A stretch of DNA of 64,000 nucleotides from UBA4582 sp038106185 (GCA_038106185.1 JAYODE010000015.1:6105-70104); one strand, 5' to 3'. Shown: positions 50,257 to 59,947, counted from the stretch's first letter. Notes: a model not told the origin generated them from the sequence alone. Numbers and translations: made by a program.

Positions 50257-50628
50257 CTAGCGGCTGACAGCGATGAATTGCGGTTCACGCTGTTTACCGG
50301 CGGCTTCAAGTTGAGCCAGATAGTCGGCCCATTTTTCGGCTTGCTGATGACCCAACTCAAACAGATAGCGCCAACTGTAAATGCCGCTGTCATGACCATC
50401 GGAAAAGATGATCTTGATCGCGTAATGGCCTTGGGGCTCCAGATTAGCAATCTTAACGTGTTTTTTGCCGAACTGAAGCACAGCCTGACTCGCGGAGTGA
50501 CCCTGCACCTCTGCCGACGGCGAATAGACTCGAAGATACTCTGCCGGAAGATCGAAGCGCAGACCATCAGCAAAAGTCAGCTCTAAAATACCAGAGATTT
50601 GATGTAATTTAACTTGGGTTGGCGTCAC
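50257..50628 (-). CDS. DUF971 family protein
   Basis: 123-aa protein homologous to the N-terminal domain of gamma-butyrobetaine hydroxylase (DUF971): LTFADGLRFDLPAEYLRVYSPSAEVQGH, VKIANLEPQGHYAIKIIFSDGHDSGIYSW and YLFELG. No His/Cys zinc cluster set is complete apart from scattered His. Function unknown; its placement after hslVU and before ubiE is conserved in Pseudomonas-like genomes. GTG start at 50628. Confidence 0.88.
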   Translation of the reverse strand: MTPTQVKLHQISGILELTFADGLRFDLPAEYLRVYSPSAEVQGHSASQAVLQFGKKHVKIANLEPQGHYAIKIIFSDGHDSGIYSWRYLFELGHQQAEKWADYLAQLEAAGKQREPQFIAVSR

Positions 50629-50666
50629 GACTATACTCCGATCCTGGCAGTGCTTATTCCAGAGTG

Positions 50667-52001
50667 CTAAAGGATGTATCGGCTGAGGTCTTCATCACTG
50701 GCAAGATTCGCGAGATGGTCATTGACATATTTTGCATCGATGCGAATTCTTCCGCCGACGATAGCGTCGTAGTCAGCGCCCTCAAAGGAGATTTCTTCCA
50801 GAAGCCGCTCCATGATGGTATGCAGACGGCGAGCACCAATATTTTCGGTACGTTCATTGACTTGCCAGGCTATTTCTGCGATCCGAGTAATGCCCTCGGC
50901 ATCAAAATCCAAATCGACCCCTTCCGTTTTCAACAACGCCTGATACTGCTCCGTCAGGGATGCGTGGGGTTCGATCAGAATGCGTTCGAAGTCGCCGACC
51001 GTCAGGGCCGAGAGCTCTACGCGAATGGGCAGACGACCCTGAAGTTCGGGAATCAGGTCAGAAGGCTTGCTGAGATGAAAAGCGCCAGAGGCTATGAAAA
51101 GAATATGGTCGGTACGCACCATGCCGTACTTGGTCGTCACGTTGCTGCCTTCAATCAATGGTAGCAGGTCTCTCTGGACACCTTCACGAGAAACGTCTGC
51201 ACCGCCGCTGTGCTCGGCGCGGCGAGCCACCTTGTCAATCTCATCGATAAAAACGATGCCGGTTTGCTCCACAGCATCAATGGCTTTTGCCTTTAATTCT
51301 TCTTCGTTGATCAGTTTGGCACTCTCTTCTTCGATGAGTTGCTTGAGTGCGTCCTTGACCTTCAAGGTTCTGGTCTTGGATTTACCAGGCGCCATGGACG
51401 AGAACATGTTCTGCAGCTGATTGGTCATCTCTTCCATGCCAGGGGGTGCCATGATTTCGACGCCCAGTGGCGATGCGCTCAGCGTGATCTCGACCTCCTT
51501 GTCATCCAATTCGCCTTGGCGCAGTTTTTTGCGAAACAGTTGGCGCGTGGTCGATTGGCTGTCAGTCGCGTTATCGCTGGTTCTTGCTGGTGGCAGTAAA
51601 ACGTTAAGAATGCGTTCTTCGGCGGCATCGGCGGCTCTGGGTTGAAGCTGGCGCTGTTGTTCCTCTCTAAGCATCTTGATACCGGCTTCCATCAGATCTC
51701 GAACGATAGATTCGACGTCTCTACCGACGTAGCCGACCTCCGTAAATTTTGTCGCCTCTACCTTGATGAATGGTGCCCCAGCGAGTTTCGCCAGACGCCG
51801 AGCAATCTCGGTTTTACCGACACCGGTCGGTCCAATCATCAGAATATTTTTCGGTGAAATTTCTGTTCGCAATGCCTGATCCAGCTGCAGCCGACGCCAA
51901 CGGTTGCGCAAGGCGATCGAGACAGCCCGTTTCGCGTCGGCCTGGCCGATAATATGTTTGTCCAGTTCATGAACAATCTCCCGAGGAGTCATGGTTGACA
52001 T
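50667..52001 (-). CDS. hslU: ATP-dependent protease ATPase subunit HslU
   Basis: AAA+ unfoldase of 444 aa pairing with HslV. Walker A GPTGVGKTEIARRLA, pore GYVGRDVES, Walker B GIVFIDEIDKVA, sensor region and the C-terminal tail ending SRYIL, which docks into HslV. The I domain spans about residues 110-240. ATG at 52001 (or 51992). It follows hslV by 27 bp. Confidence 0.97.
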   Translation of the reverse strand: MSTMTPREIVHELDKHIIGQADAKRAVSIALRNRWRRLQLDQALRTEISPKNILMIGPTGVGKTEIARRLAKLAGAPFIKVEATKFTEVGYVGRDVESIVRDLMEAGIKMLREEQQRQLQPRAADAAEERILNVLLPPARTSDNATDSQSTTRQLFRKKLRQGELDDKEVEITLSASPLGVEIMAPPGMEEMTNQLQNMFSSMAPGKSKTRTLKVKDALKQLIEEESAKLINEEELKAKAIDAVEQTGIVFIDEIDKVARRAEHSGGADVSREGVQRDLLPLIEGSNVTTKYGMVRTDHILFIASGAFHLSKPSDLIPELQGRLPIRVELSALTVGDFERILIEPHASLTEQYQALLKTEGVDLDFDAEGITRIAEIAWQVNERTENIGARRLHTIMERLLEEISFEGADYDAIVGGRIRIDAKYVNDHLANLASDEDLSRYIL

Positions 52002-52028
52002 GGTGTAATTCTCGCGGCTGGTGTCGGG

Positions 52029-52568
52029 CTAGTATTCAATCACTTCTATGGTGCGATTATGGTTGGTATAGATGCAAATGTCGGCGGCGATATTAAGGCT
52101 TTTTTCGACGATATCGCGCGCCCGCAATTCTGTGTTATCAAGGAGCGCCAGTGCCGCAGATTGGGCGAAAGGACCGCCGGAACCAATAGCCACGATGCCT
52201 TGCTCTGGCTCTATCACGTCGCCGTTACCGGTAATGGTCAATGATGCCGTTTTGTCAGCCACGACCAGTAATGCCTCAAGACGCCGCAAGGCGCGATCGG
52301 TTCGCCAGTCCTTTGCCAGTTCTACCGCGGCTCGTACAAGGTTGCCCTGGTGCTTCTCCAGTTGTGCTTCGAACCGCTCAAACAGCGTGAAGGCATCGGC
52401 GGTGCCGCCGGCGAAGCCGGCTATCACCTGATCCTTATAGAGTCGGCGAACCTTGCGAGCATTGCCCTTGACGACCGTATTGCCCATGGTGACCTGACCG
52501 TCGCCGCCAATGACGACGGTATTACCGCGACGGACGGATAAAATGGTTGTGCCTCTGAATTGTTCCAC
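52029..52568 (-). CDS. hslV: ATP-dependent protease peptidase subunit HslV
   Basis: Proteasome-like N-terminal-threonine peptidase, 179 aa. The mature N-terminus is Thr7 in GTTILSVRR, after a six-residue MEQFRG leader seen in several proteobacterial groups. GDGQVTMGN, GFAGGTADAFTLFERF and GSGGPFAQSAA are intact. First gene of the hslV-hslU-DUF971 run. Confidence 0.97.
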   Translation of the reverse strand: MEQFRGTTILSVRRGNTVVIGGDGQVTMGNTVVKGNARKVRRLYKDQVIAGFAGGTADAFTLFERFEAQLEKHQGNLVRAAVELAKDWRTDRALRRLEALLVVADKTASLTITGNGDVIEPEQGIVAIGSGGPFAQSAALALLDNTELRARDIVEKSLNIAADICIYTNHNRTIEVIEY

Positions 52569-52623
52569 ACTGAGTACCGAGTTTATCGTTGACCGTTAAA
52601 AGTTGGGGCGCCGGCTTGACATT

Positions 52624-53181
52624 TCAAGGTCGCAGCGTCAGCGCTTCGATAGAAGCCTCTGCCAGAACATTTCTACTTCTGGTGAGTTCCCGTGCGCCGT
52701 TAATGGGGCCAACGAGCACTCTGTGCCAGGTTTGACCGTCTTTTTCGATGACCTTGATGACGACATCCAGACCTAGCAGGATCAATTCAGCGCGCATGTT
52801 GTCAGCGTCTGCTGACGATCGGAAGGAGCCGACCTGGAGAATATAGGTTTGAACCTCGGGGGTTCTGACTTTTTCCCCGTCTTGGCCGTACTCTTCGACG
52901 ATAGGGACCTCAGACTTGGGAAATATTTCGTAGAAGTCCCATTGCATTTTCTCGCTGGGTTTGGGGGTACTGTTAGTAGATGTTGCCGGCGAGTCGGCGG
53001 TTTGGGTCAGATCAGGGTTCGACGGTGTTGATTGCCAAAGATAGATCAGAAAGGCCGAAAATAACCCTGTCATCAGGCCTGTTCCAAACCACACCCACCC
53101 AGAGGTAGGTCGCTTGCCTCGAGCGCCTCTGCTCGGTGCACTCTTATTATGTCTTTTGGCAAAATCTTGCGGCATGGTCAT
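52624..53181 (-). CDS. SPOR-domain cell-division protein, FtsN-like
   Basis: 185-aa bitopic protein: basic cytoplasmic N-terminus, one transmembrane helix (WFGTGLMTGLFSAFLIYLW), a Ser/Thr/Pro linker and a C-terminal SPOR domain (YILQVGSFRSSADADNMRAELILLG, then WHRVLVGP), which binds denuded septal peptidoglycan. Its position between hslV and priA is where ftsN lies in E. coli and Pseudomonas. It is shorter than E. coli FtsN (319 aa), so the name is by position and architecture. Confidence 0.85.
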   Translation of the reverse strand: MTMPQDFAKRHNKSAPSRGARGKRPTSGWVWFGTGLMTGLFSAFLIYLWQSTPSNPDLTQTADSPATSTNSTPKPSEKMQWDFYEIFPKSEVPIVEEYGQDGEKVRTPEVQTYILQVGSFRSSADADNMRAELILLGLDVVIKVIEKDGQTWHRVLVGPINGARELTRSRNVLAEASIEALTLRP

Positions 53182-53226
53182 CGATCGTCTGCTAGGTGCC
53201 AGTATTGTAGCACCCTGAATGCGCAG

Positions 53227-55531
53227 CTAGAACAGATCGACAGGGTCGACATCCAGTGACCATCGCAGGTGACGCCGAGGTGGATTGGCGTCAATCAATT
53301 GAAGGCAGGCATCAAGGCTCTGGTGCAGGTCGCGACGGTTACTTGCTGAGAATAGCAGCTGGGCTCTGAATCGACCCGCGCGGCGCTCCATGTTGGCGAC
53401 GACCGGGCCTAATACTGAAACGGAAGGGCGGGGTTTGAGTTGCCGCTGAAGCTCAGCAAGAAATTCCATGGCGTCGGTTTTTTTACTGGCTTCAGCTCTT
53501 ACCAGCGCGTGGTGGGCAAAGGGTGGCAAGTCGTTGACTTGTCTTTCCTCAAGCAGCTGTTTTGCAAAGACGCGATAGCCCTGATGAATTAGCGTACGAA
53601 GTATAGGCTGCTCAGGAAAGTGAGTCTGAAGCGCAACAGTGCCGGGCTTTTGCTCGCGACCGGCGCGTCCGCCAACCTGCAGTAACAATTGGCCCATGCG
53701 CTCCGTGGCTTTGAAGTCGGCACTATAAAACCCTGAGTCCATGTCGACAATGGCGACCAAGGTCACATTCGGAAAGTGATGACCTTTGGCGAGCAATTGG
53801 GTGCCGACCAGGATCGCAGGTTGGTCGTTGTCGAGTTGTTCTAAAATCTCGTTAAAGGCGCTTTTTCGACTTGTGGTGTCTCGGTCGATTCGAATAATTG
53901 TTTGACCTGGAAACAGCTTCTGCAGCGCACCTTCGATGCGCTGAGTACCGGCACCAAGTGGTACCAGCTGAGTTGACTGACAGGTTGGGCAGCGATCGGG
54001 CAGAGGCGCTTGGATACCGCAGTGGTGACAGAGCAGGGCGCGCAGTGGCGCGTGATAGGTGAGTCTTGCATCACAGCGTCGACACTCGGCCAGCCAACCG
54101 CAGGCATGGCACAATAACGTAGGCGAGAAACCACGTCGATTCAGAAACACCAGCACCTGGCTTTGGCGTTGCAAGTGCTCACCGATCAAGCCGATCAGCC
54201 GACTCGAGAAGCCTTCTTGCAGACTTTCGTTGCGAATACCAAGAACCTGATATTGGGGCGGCTGAGCTCCGCCGGCTCGCTCGGTGAGTGCGACCCGTCG
54301 ATATTTTCCGGCAGCAACATTCTGGTAGGTCTCGAGTGACGGGGTTGCGGAGCCCAATATGACCGGGATAGATTCAAGCTGGCCACGCATGACCGCAAGG
54401 TCGCGAGCGGAGTAGCGAAAACCCTCCTGTTGCTTGAACGAGGCATCGTGCTCCTCATCGACCACGATCAGACCAGGATTCTTCATCGGCGTAAATATCG
54501 CCGATCGAGTGCCTATAATGATGGCCGCGCTGCCATTACTGGCGGCACGAAATCCTTCCAGTCTTTCACGATCAGAGAGCCCCGAGTGGAGGGCTACTAT
54601 GGGCAAGTTAAAGCGAGCCTCAAAGCGCCGAACGGTTTGCGGTGTCAGGCCGATTTCAGGTACCAGGACAAGTGCCTGATGACCCTTCGCCAGAACCCGT
54701 TCTATGATTCGAAAGTAGACTTCTGTCTTACCGCTACCGGTAATTCCATCGAGCAGCCAGGTTGCCGTGGGTCCTTGATCGATCGTTGCGACCACCAGGG
54801 CTTGTTCTGCGTTGAGCTGGACTTCGAGTTGATGAGTGACCGAAGCGCCAGGGCTGAAATCTGTCGATGCTTTGAGGCGTTCAGACCAGTGCGCATAACC
54901 TCGTTCAACGAGTGCCCTGATGGTCGCAGAATTGATGCCGGCAGCTTTTAATTGTGCTGGCGAAAGACCCGTGGGGTTTTGTTCTAACAGTGCCTGCAAG
55001 CCCGCCTGACGAGGCGCACGTTGGATCAACTCGGCATTGGCGAGCATCAGATACCGCTCGCTGCTGGCCAAGGCTTCGCCTTCGCGTAACAGGCGTGGCA
55101 GTGCGCTGCTGAAGACTTCGCCGACCGGGTGATGATAGTAATCGGCCGCCCATCGACACAGAGTGACGATAGCTTCAGGTAAAACGGGTGTGCTATCTAA
55201 CTGGCGAATGACAGATCTGATTTTAGCGCTCGGTAAGTCAGGATTCGACACAGTACCTAACATGACGCCTACCAGCTTCTGCCGCCCAAACTGCATGTAG
55301 AAACGAGTTCCCGGCNNNNNNNNNNNNNNNNNNNNNNNNNNNNNNNNNNNNNNNNNNNNNNNNNNNNNNNNNNNNNNNNNNNNNNNNNNNNNNNNNNNNN
55401 NNNNNNNNNNNNNNNGCCTCGAGGGCCGGCACAGCAGAATCCAACTCGCGAAAATCGTCCGCTGTCGCATAGATAAAAGTCTGACGCAGCGGCGTAGGTA
55501 CGGCTATTTCGATATACAGAGGTCTGGTCAT
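53227..55531 (-). CDS. priA: Primosomal protein N' (replication-restart helicase PriA), interrupted by a scaffold gap
   Basis: 3'-5' helicase that restarts collapsed forks. The N-terminal DNA-binding part (MTRPLYIEIAVPTPLRQTF) is split from the rest by 100 N at 55316-55415. After the gap: AADYYHHPVGEV, Walker A LLDGITGSGKTEVYF, DEEHDASF, eight zinc cysteines (LLCHACGWLAECRRCDARL, LLCHHCG, CPTCQ) and LVGTQLLAKGHHFPNVTLV. Reading across, the frames on the two sides differ by the N count, but joining the flanks with no bases missing restores one frame (LEAPGTRF). So the gene is probably intact. Confidence 0.93.
55316..55415. other. Scaffold gap of 100 N within priA
   Basis: A placeholder of exactly 100 N. 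The flanks share no overlap, unlike the gap at 903. Alignment to E. coli PriA by eye shows no missing residues between TADDFREL and FGRQK (the segment is already longer than in E. coli). The true gap is therefore likely zero or a small multiple of three. Confidence 0.85.
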
Positions 55532-55659
55532 TGACTGAGGTCTGAGGCTATCTGGCTATTATGCCTGTTTTCTTTTGTTGAAGCCTGTCTAATGCTGAAT
55601 GGGCTCGATCGTCAGGTGAGACAAATCCTTGCGGTTGCCTGGCTGAATTGCAATCTCAC

Positions 55660-55687
55660 TTGCCATTAAAAATATCTCTGGTATGAT
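55660..55687 (+). promoter_or_regulatory. Sigma-70 promoter of rpmE
   Basis: TTGCCA (55660-55665) and TATGAT (55682-55687) with a 16-bp spacer each match consensus at five of six positions. Transcription would start near 55693-55695, about 25 bp before the rpmE ATG. Confidence 0.7.
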
Positions 55688-55717
55688 TCGCACCCTTGCG
55701 AGAGTCAGGTAAAAAAA

Positions 55718-55933
55718 ATGAAAGCAGATATTCATCCAGATTATAAAGCCATCAAAGCTGAATGCAGCTGTGGCAACGTGATCACAACCAGCTCTACTGT
55801 CTGTCAGGACCTCCATTTGGATGTCTGTTCACAATGCCATCCGTTTTATACCGGCAAGCAGAAGATTCTTGATACAGCGGGCAGAATCGACCGATTCAAC
55901 AAGCGTTTTGGTGCTCGAGGTGGTGCTAAGTAA
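55718..55933 (+). CDS. rpmE: 50S ribosomal protein L31, zinc-binding type
   Basis: 71-aa large-subunit protein. The four zinc cysteines are C16, C18, C37 and C40 (ECSCGN, DVCSQCHPFYTG), so this is the zinc-containing C+ form rather than the zinc-independent paralogue. KQKILDTAGRIDRFNKRFG follows. It is monocistronic, with its own promoter and a strong terminator. Confidence 0.97.
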   Translation: MKADIHPDYKAIKAECSCGNVITTSSTVCQDLHLDVCSQCHPFYTGKQKILDTAGRIDRFNKRFGARGGAK

Positions 55934-55996
55934 GGAAGAGATCGAAAAGGCGTGTTCGTGGCGCTGACATTGCTCTCAACCAGTAATAAGCCAAAA

Positions 55997-56015
55997 CAAG
56001 GCGAGACTCGCCTTG
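55997..56015. other. Stem-loop upstream of the rpmE terminator
   Basis: CAAGGCGA and TCGCCTTG form perfect 8-bp arms around GAC, 64 bp after the rpmE stop and 14 bp before the terminator stem. It has no T-run. It could stabilise the mRNA 3' end or be part of a composite terminator. Confidence 0.5.
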
Positions 56016-56028
56016 CGGTCTAGATTAG

Positions 56029-56052
56029 GCGCCTGAACAGGCGCTTTTTTTT
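56029..56052 (+). terminator. Intrinsic terminator of rpmE
   Basis: GCGCCTG and CAGGCGC pair around a 2-base AA loop (56029-56044) and are followed by eight T. The 56053-56170 stretch after it, up to the mrcA stop, shows no gene. Confidence 0.9.
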
Positions 56053-56170
56053 GGCAAAAAAACTGCTGGCTAAAGGCCCAAGGCCCAGCCAGGACATCCG
56101 TCATTCATCAAATATCTGCAGCATCAGGTGTAAAGGGTGTCGGCTCAGGCAGAAAAAGGCCGGTGATGGG

Positions 56171-58552
56171 TTAGAAAACCTGCAGCAGTTGTTGCGACTC
56201 CTTGGCGGTTTTTTCGGCAAGGGGAGGGGCCGGCGGTGGCGCTAGCTCTTCACGAAATATTTCAAAAATCCCGTTCGGATCCCCCGCTTCTGCTCGCAGC
56301 CCGGTGGTCGGATTGATCATTAAGGTGACCATGCGATTGGGTAATGCCAAATTGGTTGAATCGGCCTCTGCCGGCAGGGCTTCACCCATGTAGGCAATCC
56401 AGGTTTCAATGGGTGTGGTTGAGCCCCACTCTCTGGCCCCGACAGAACTGTTATCGTCAAATCCGGCCCAGGTTGTGGCAACCAGATCATGAGTAAATCC
56501 TGAAAACCAGATGTCGGCATCATTGGTGGTACCTGTCTTACCTTTGAGATCTTGCCTTTTCAACGCCTTGGTTGCCTTGGTGCCAGTTCCTCGGCGCATC
56601 ACATCGCCAAGAATGCTATTCATGATGTAGGCGACTCGTGGCTCAATGATTTGTTTGGCAGGGGGCAGGTCGCCACAGTCGATAGTACAGACTGTTTCAG
56701 GCCGCGCAAAAAATATCGGGTCGGCATTGATCGAATCAATTTCAGTGATGAAATAGGGTTCGACTTTGTAGCCGCCATTAGCGAAGGCGGCATAGCCAGT
56801 CGCAACCTCCATCGGCGTCAGTGCAATAGTGCCGCCACCAAAGGCGAGTTGCACATTGACAGGAAAGTCACTGGTATCGAACCCAAAGCGCTTGACGTAA
56901 TCAATAGCATTTTGAGGGCCGAAATCGAGAATGACCCTGAGTGATACCAGGTTAATGGAACGATAAAGGGCCTCGCGAAGACGAATATTGCCCTGAAACA
57001 CATCGCCAGAGTTAGTCGGACGGTAGACTTCTTCCTGTTCGCCTCCCGGTAATACGACTGGCGCATCATTGTATATCGACGCAGCGGTCAGGCCATTTTC
57101 GAGTGCACCCGCGTAGAAAAAAGGTTTGAAATTAGAGCCGGGTTGCCGTCTTGCCTGGGTTGCGTGGTTAAATTGTTTCGAGTTGAAGTCATAGCCACCG
57201 ACTAAGGCTCGAATAGCGCCATCCTTGGGGTCCAGAGAAACCAAAGCAGCTTGAATGTCCGGTACCTGACCCAGTTTCCAGGTGCCATCGACGGCCTGTT
57301 CGATTCTAATTAAATCGCCGACAGCGACCAGTTCCCTCGCAGTCGCTGGTACTGGACCTCTAGCATTGACGTTGATATAGGCGCGGGCCCAGCGCCAGCC
57401 ATCCCGATGGATGGTAACCAGTCGAGTGTCTGCCCTGAGTACGTCAATTTCCTCTTCCCTTACTTCGGTAACGATACCTGGAGACTGATCACCACTGACC
57501 CTGGTTTTGGCGAGTGTGGCAAGCCAGTTAGCAGGATACCCATATTCCGGTGCTGCTAGATATTGGTCAGTACCCTGAATACGTTTGGCCTCTGGGCCAC
57601 GATAGCCATGGCGGCGATCATATTCGTTCAGTTTCAGCGTGACCGCGTTTTCGGCGGCGAGCTGCATGCGGCTATCCAGGGTGGTGCGAACTATGTAACC
57701 CTCATTGTAGGCATTTCTGCCTAGTTGCTGAAGTAACTGCTTCCTGACCATTTCCGCAAGGTACAGTGCCGGCAGTTCTATAGTTCTGGCATAAACCTGG
57801 GCGGTGATGGGGGCCCTGGTTGCTGAAGTATAGTCATCGACGGTAATTGAGCCTTGCTCCAGCATTCTTCCTAGGACGAGGTTGCGCCTGGCTAAGGCTC
57901 GCTCAGGACCATTGATCGGATTGCCTGCCTCAGGTGCCTGCGGAATACCGGCAAGCATCGCCAGTTGGGCCAGATCAAGCTGATCGATCGTTTTGCCATA
58001 GTAGGTATTCGCCGCGGCCTGGATACCAAAGGCATGCTTGCCGAATGGAATGATATTCAGGTACAAGGCGAGAATCTCTTCTTTGGAAAGCGTCTGCTCA
58101 ATCTTCAACGCCAGCAGCATTTCCTTGAATTTACGAATGAAACGCACTTCCGTGTCGCCGGAGATGTTTTTGACCAGCTGCATCGTAATGGTACTGGCGC
58201 CGGTACGGATTGCGCCTTTGTTGCGAACCAGCTGCCAGGATGCGTTGACGAGGGTAATCAGATCAATGCCACTGTGCTCAAAGAAGCGCTTGTCTTCTGT
58301 ATCGAGCAGGGCGCTGATAAACAGCGGTGGTATCTCGTCGAAGGTCACAGGAATAAGTCTTTCACCAAACTCCTGAATCAACTTGCCATCGGCTGAGTAG
58401 ATGCTTAAGGGTGCCCTGAGTTTAACGTTACGAAAGCTTTCTGCATCTGGAACTTGCGGGTTCAAGTACAGAAAGGCGGCCGCAAGAATCAAAAATGCGC
58501 CACTGACGCAGGCCGCGGAAGACCACAAAAGAAATGAACCGAGACGCCGCAT
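56171..58552 (-). CDS. mrcA: Penicillin-binding protein 1A (bifunctional peptidoglycan synthase)
   Basis: 793-aa inner-membrane enzyme. N-terminal anchor helix (VSGAFLILAAAFLYL). Glycosyltransferase 51 domain with DTEDKRFFEHSGIDLI, GASTITMQLVKN and KFKEMLLALKIEQTLSKEEIL. OB-like insert, then transpeptidase domain with SxxK in PGSNFKPFFYAG, SIN in YRSINLVSL and KTG in LKGKTGTTNDADIWFSGF. It lies opposite pilM, an arrangement conserved in Pseudomonas (ponA-pilM). The C-terminal tail is Pro/Ala-rich. Confidence 0.96.
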   Translation of the reverse strand: MRRLGSFLLWSSAACVSGAFLILAAAFLYLNPQVPDAESFRNVKLRAPLSIYSADGKLIQEFGERLIPVTFDEIPPLFISALLDTEDKRFFEHSGIDLITLVNASWQLVRNKGAIRTGASTITMQLVKNISGDTEVRFIRKFKEMLLALKIEQTLSKEEILALYLNIIPFGKHAFGIQAAANTYYGKTIDQLDLAQLAMLAGIPQAPEAGNPINGPERALARRNLVLGRMLEQGSITVDDYTSATRAPITAQVYARTIELPALYLAEMVRKQLLQQLGRNAYNEGYIVRTTLDSRMQLAAENAVTLKLNEYDRRHGYRGPEAKRIQGTDQYLAAPEYGYPANWLATLAKTRVSGDQSPGIVTEVREEEIDVLRADTRLVTIHRDGWRWARAYINVNARGPVPATARELVAVGDLIRIEQAVDGTWKLGQVPDIQAALVSLDPKDGAIRALVGGYDFNSKQFNHATQARRQPGSNFKPFFYAGALENGLTAASIYNDAPVVLPGGEQEEVYRPTNSGDVFQGNIRLREALYRSINLVSLRVILDFGPQNAIDYVKRFGFDTSDFPVNVQLAFGGGTIALTPMEVATGYAAFANGGYKVEPYFITEIDSINADPIFFARPETVCTIDCGDLPPAKQIIEPRVAYIMNSILGDVMRRGTGTKATKALKRQDLKGKTGTTNDADIWFSGFTHDLVATTWAGFDDNSSVGAREWGSTTPIETWIAYMGEALPAEADSTNLALPNRMVTLMINPTTGLRAEAGDPNGIFEIFREELAPPPAPPLAEKTAKESQQLLQVF

Positions 58553-58636
58553 AGCCTGAATTTCTAACCTCTAGTCTGATGATGCACGGTAGAGCGTGGG
58601 AAGTTCGCTACGCTGCATTATAAAGGTAATCAACAA

Positions 58637-58690
58637 AGATTGCAGAGATTGCAGAGATTGCAGAGATTGCAGAAATTGCAGAAATTGCAG
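58637..58690. repeat. 9-bp tandem array between mrcA and pilM
   Basis: Six units of 9 bp: four AGATTGCAG then two AAATTGCAG, in the 327-bp divergent spacer (58553-58879). A TATAAT for mrcA on the minus strand (58617-58622) lies 15 bp from the array edge, so the -35 region would fall in the first repeat unit. Unit gain or loss could change mrcA promoter context. No gene or other clear promoter is seen in the remaining spacer. Confidence 0.88.
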
Positions 58691-58879
58691 AGAGCGCCGA
58701 TGAATGAGCGCAATCGTGCCTCGAGGGTTGGTTGAGGTCAACTTGCAGCCATCGTGTTTCAGACGTATGGGCGTTGTGCCGGTATTGAGGGTGTTATCTA
58801 ATCTTTATCGGTCAATCTCGATGTTAAGCCTATGCGCTAAAAAAGAAATCTTACTGAATTTTCACGGGAACTCATCATC

Positions 58880-59947
58880 GTGTTTAGTTTTTTTCGCAAG
58901 GGGCCGAACATTATGCTGGGGCTGGATATCAGTTCCACATCGGTCAAGCTGTTGGAGTTGAGCCGAGCAGGAGGTAAGTATCGCGTCGAGAGTTATGGCG
59001 TTGAACCTTTGCCGGAAAATGCAGTAGTCGAGAAGAACATCAGTGACGTTGCGGGTGTCGGGGAAGCCATTCAACGTTTGCTCGAGCGTGCCAAGACCAA
59101 GGTCAAGCTGGCCGCTGTTGCAGTTGCAGGTTCTGCTGTGATCACTCGAACTATCGAAATGCCAGCGAACTTGAGTGAGGACGAGCTTGAGGAAAACCTG
59201 CGCGCAGAGGCAGATCAGTACATTCCCTATCCCCTCGAGGAAGTTGCTCTGGATTTTGAGGTGAGAGGACCCTCACCACGAAGCGACGATCAAGTGGAAG
59301 TATTGCTGGCCGCCTGTCGACGGGAGAACGTCGAGATGCGCCAGGCAGCGCTAGAGATGGGTGGTCTGAAAGCCAAGGTCGTTGATATCGAAGCCCATTG
59401 CATGCAGCGAGCCTTCGATCTGGTGCGCGAGCAGTTTACGGGCGAAGCCGGCGAAGATCAGGTCATTGCGATTATCGATATTGGCGCGACGATGACCACG
59501 TTGAGCGTCTTGACCAATTCGGCGACGCCCTACACGCGAGAACAGCTCTTTGGCGGCAAGCAACTGACAGAAGAAATTCAGCGGCGCTATAGCTTATCGG
59601 TGGAAGAGGCTGGGCTTGCCAAGAAGCAAGGGGGATTGCCCGCTGATTATGAGACTGAAGTCTTGCAGCCATTCAAGGAAGCGGTCGTTCAACAGGTGAC
59701 ACGTAGCCTGCAATTCTTCTATTCATCAAGCACCCACGACGATGTCGATCATATCATTCTGGCCGGTGGCACCTCATCCATCCATGGGTTAGCAGATATG
59801 GTGGCCGCCAGGCTCGGAACACCTACCTCAATTGCCAACCCGTTTGTCAATATGACCCTGTCATCCAAGGTCAATGCCATAAACCTGAACAATGATGCGC
59901 CGGCAATGATGATCGCCTGCGGTTTGGCCATGCGGAGCTTCGACTGA
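58880..59947 (+). CDS. pilM: Type IV pilus assembly protein PilM
   Basis: Actin-like cytoplasmic ATP-binding protein of 355 aa. It binds the PilN N-terminus and links the pilus motor to the PilNOP alignment complex. Motifs: LGLDISSTSVKLLELS (phosphate 1), VAGSAVITRTIEMP, YIPYPLEEVALDFEV, IAIIDIGATMTTLSVL (phosphate 2) and HIILAGGTSSIHGLAD (adenosine). GTG start at 58880 with a moderate CGGGAA upstream. First gene of pilMNOPQ. Confidence 0.96.
   Translation: MFSFFRKGPNIMLGLDISSTSVKLLELSRAGGKYRVESYGVEPLPENAVVEKNISDVAGVGEAIQRLLERAKTKVKLAAVAVAGSAVITRTIEMPANLSEDELEENLRAEADQYIPYPLEEVALDFEVRGPSPRSDDQVEVLLAACRRENVEMRQAALEMGGLKAKVVDIEAHCMQRAFDLVREQFTGEAGEDQVIAIIDIGATMTTLSVLTNSATPYTREQLFGGKQLTEEIQRRYSLSVEEAGLAKKQGGLPADYETEVLQPFKEAVVQQVTRSLQFFYSSSTHDDVDHIILAGGTSSIHGLADMVAARLGTPTSIANPFVNMTLSSKVNAINLNNDAPAMMIACGLAMRSFD

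Noticed and set aside
50169..50586. Open frames on both strands around the DUF971 gene (137 aa plus, 134 aa minus)
   Set aside because: They are shadows of the DUF971 gene, which has clear family motifs in its own frame.
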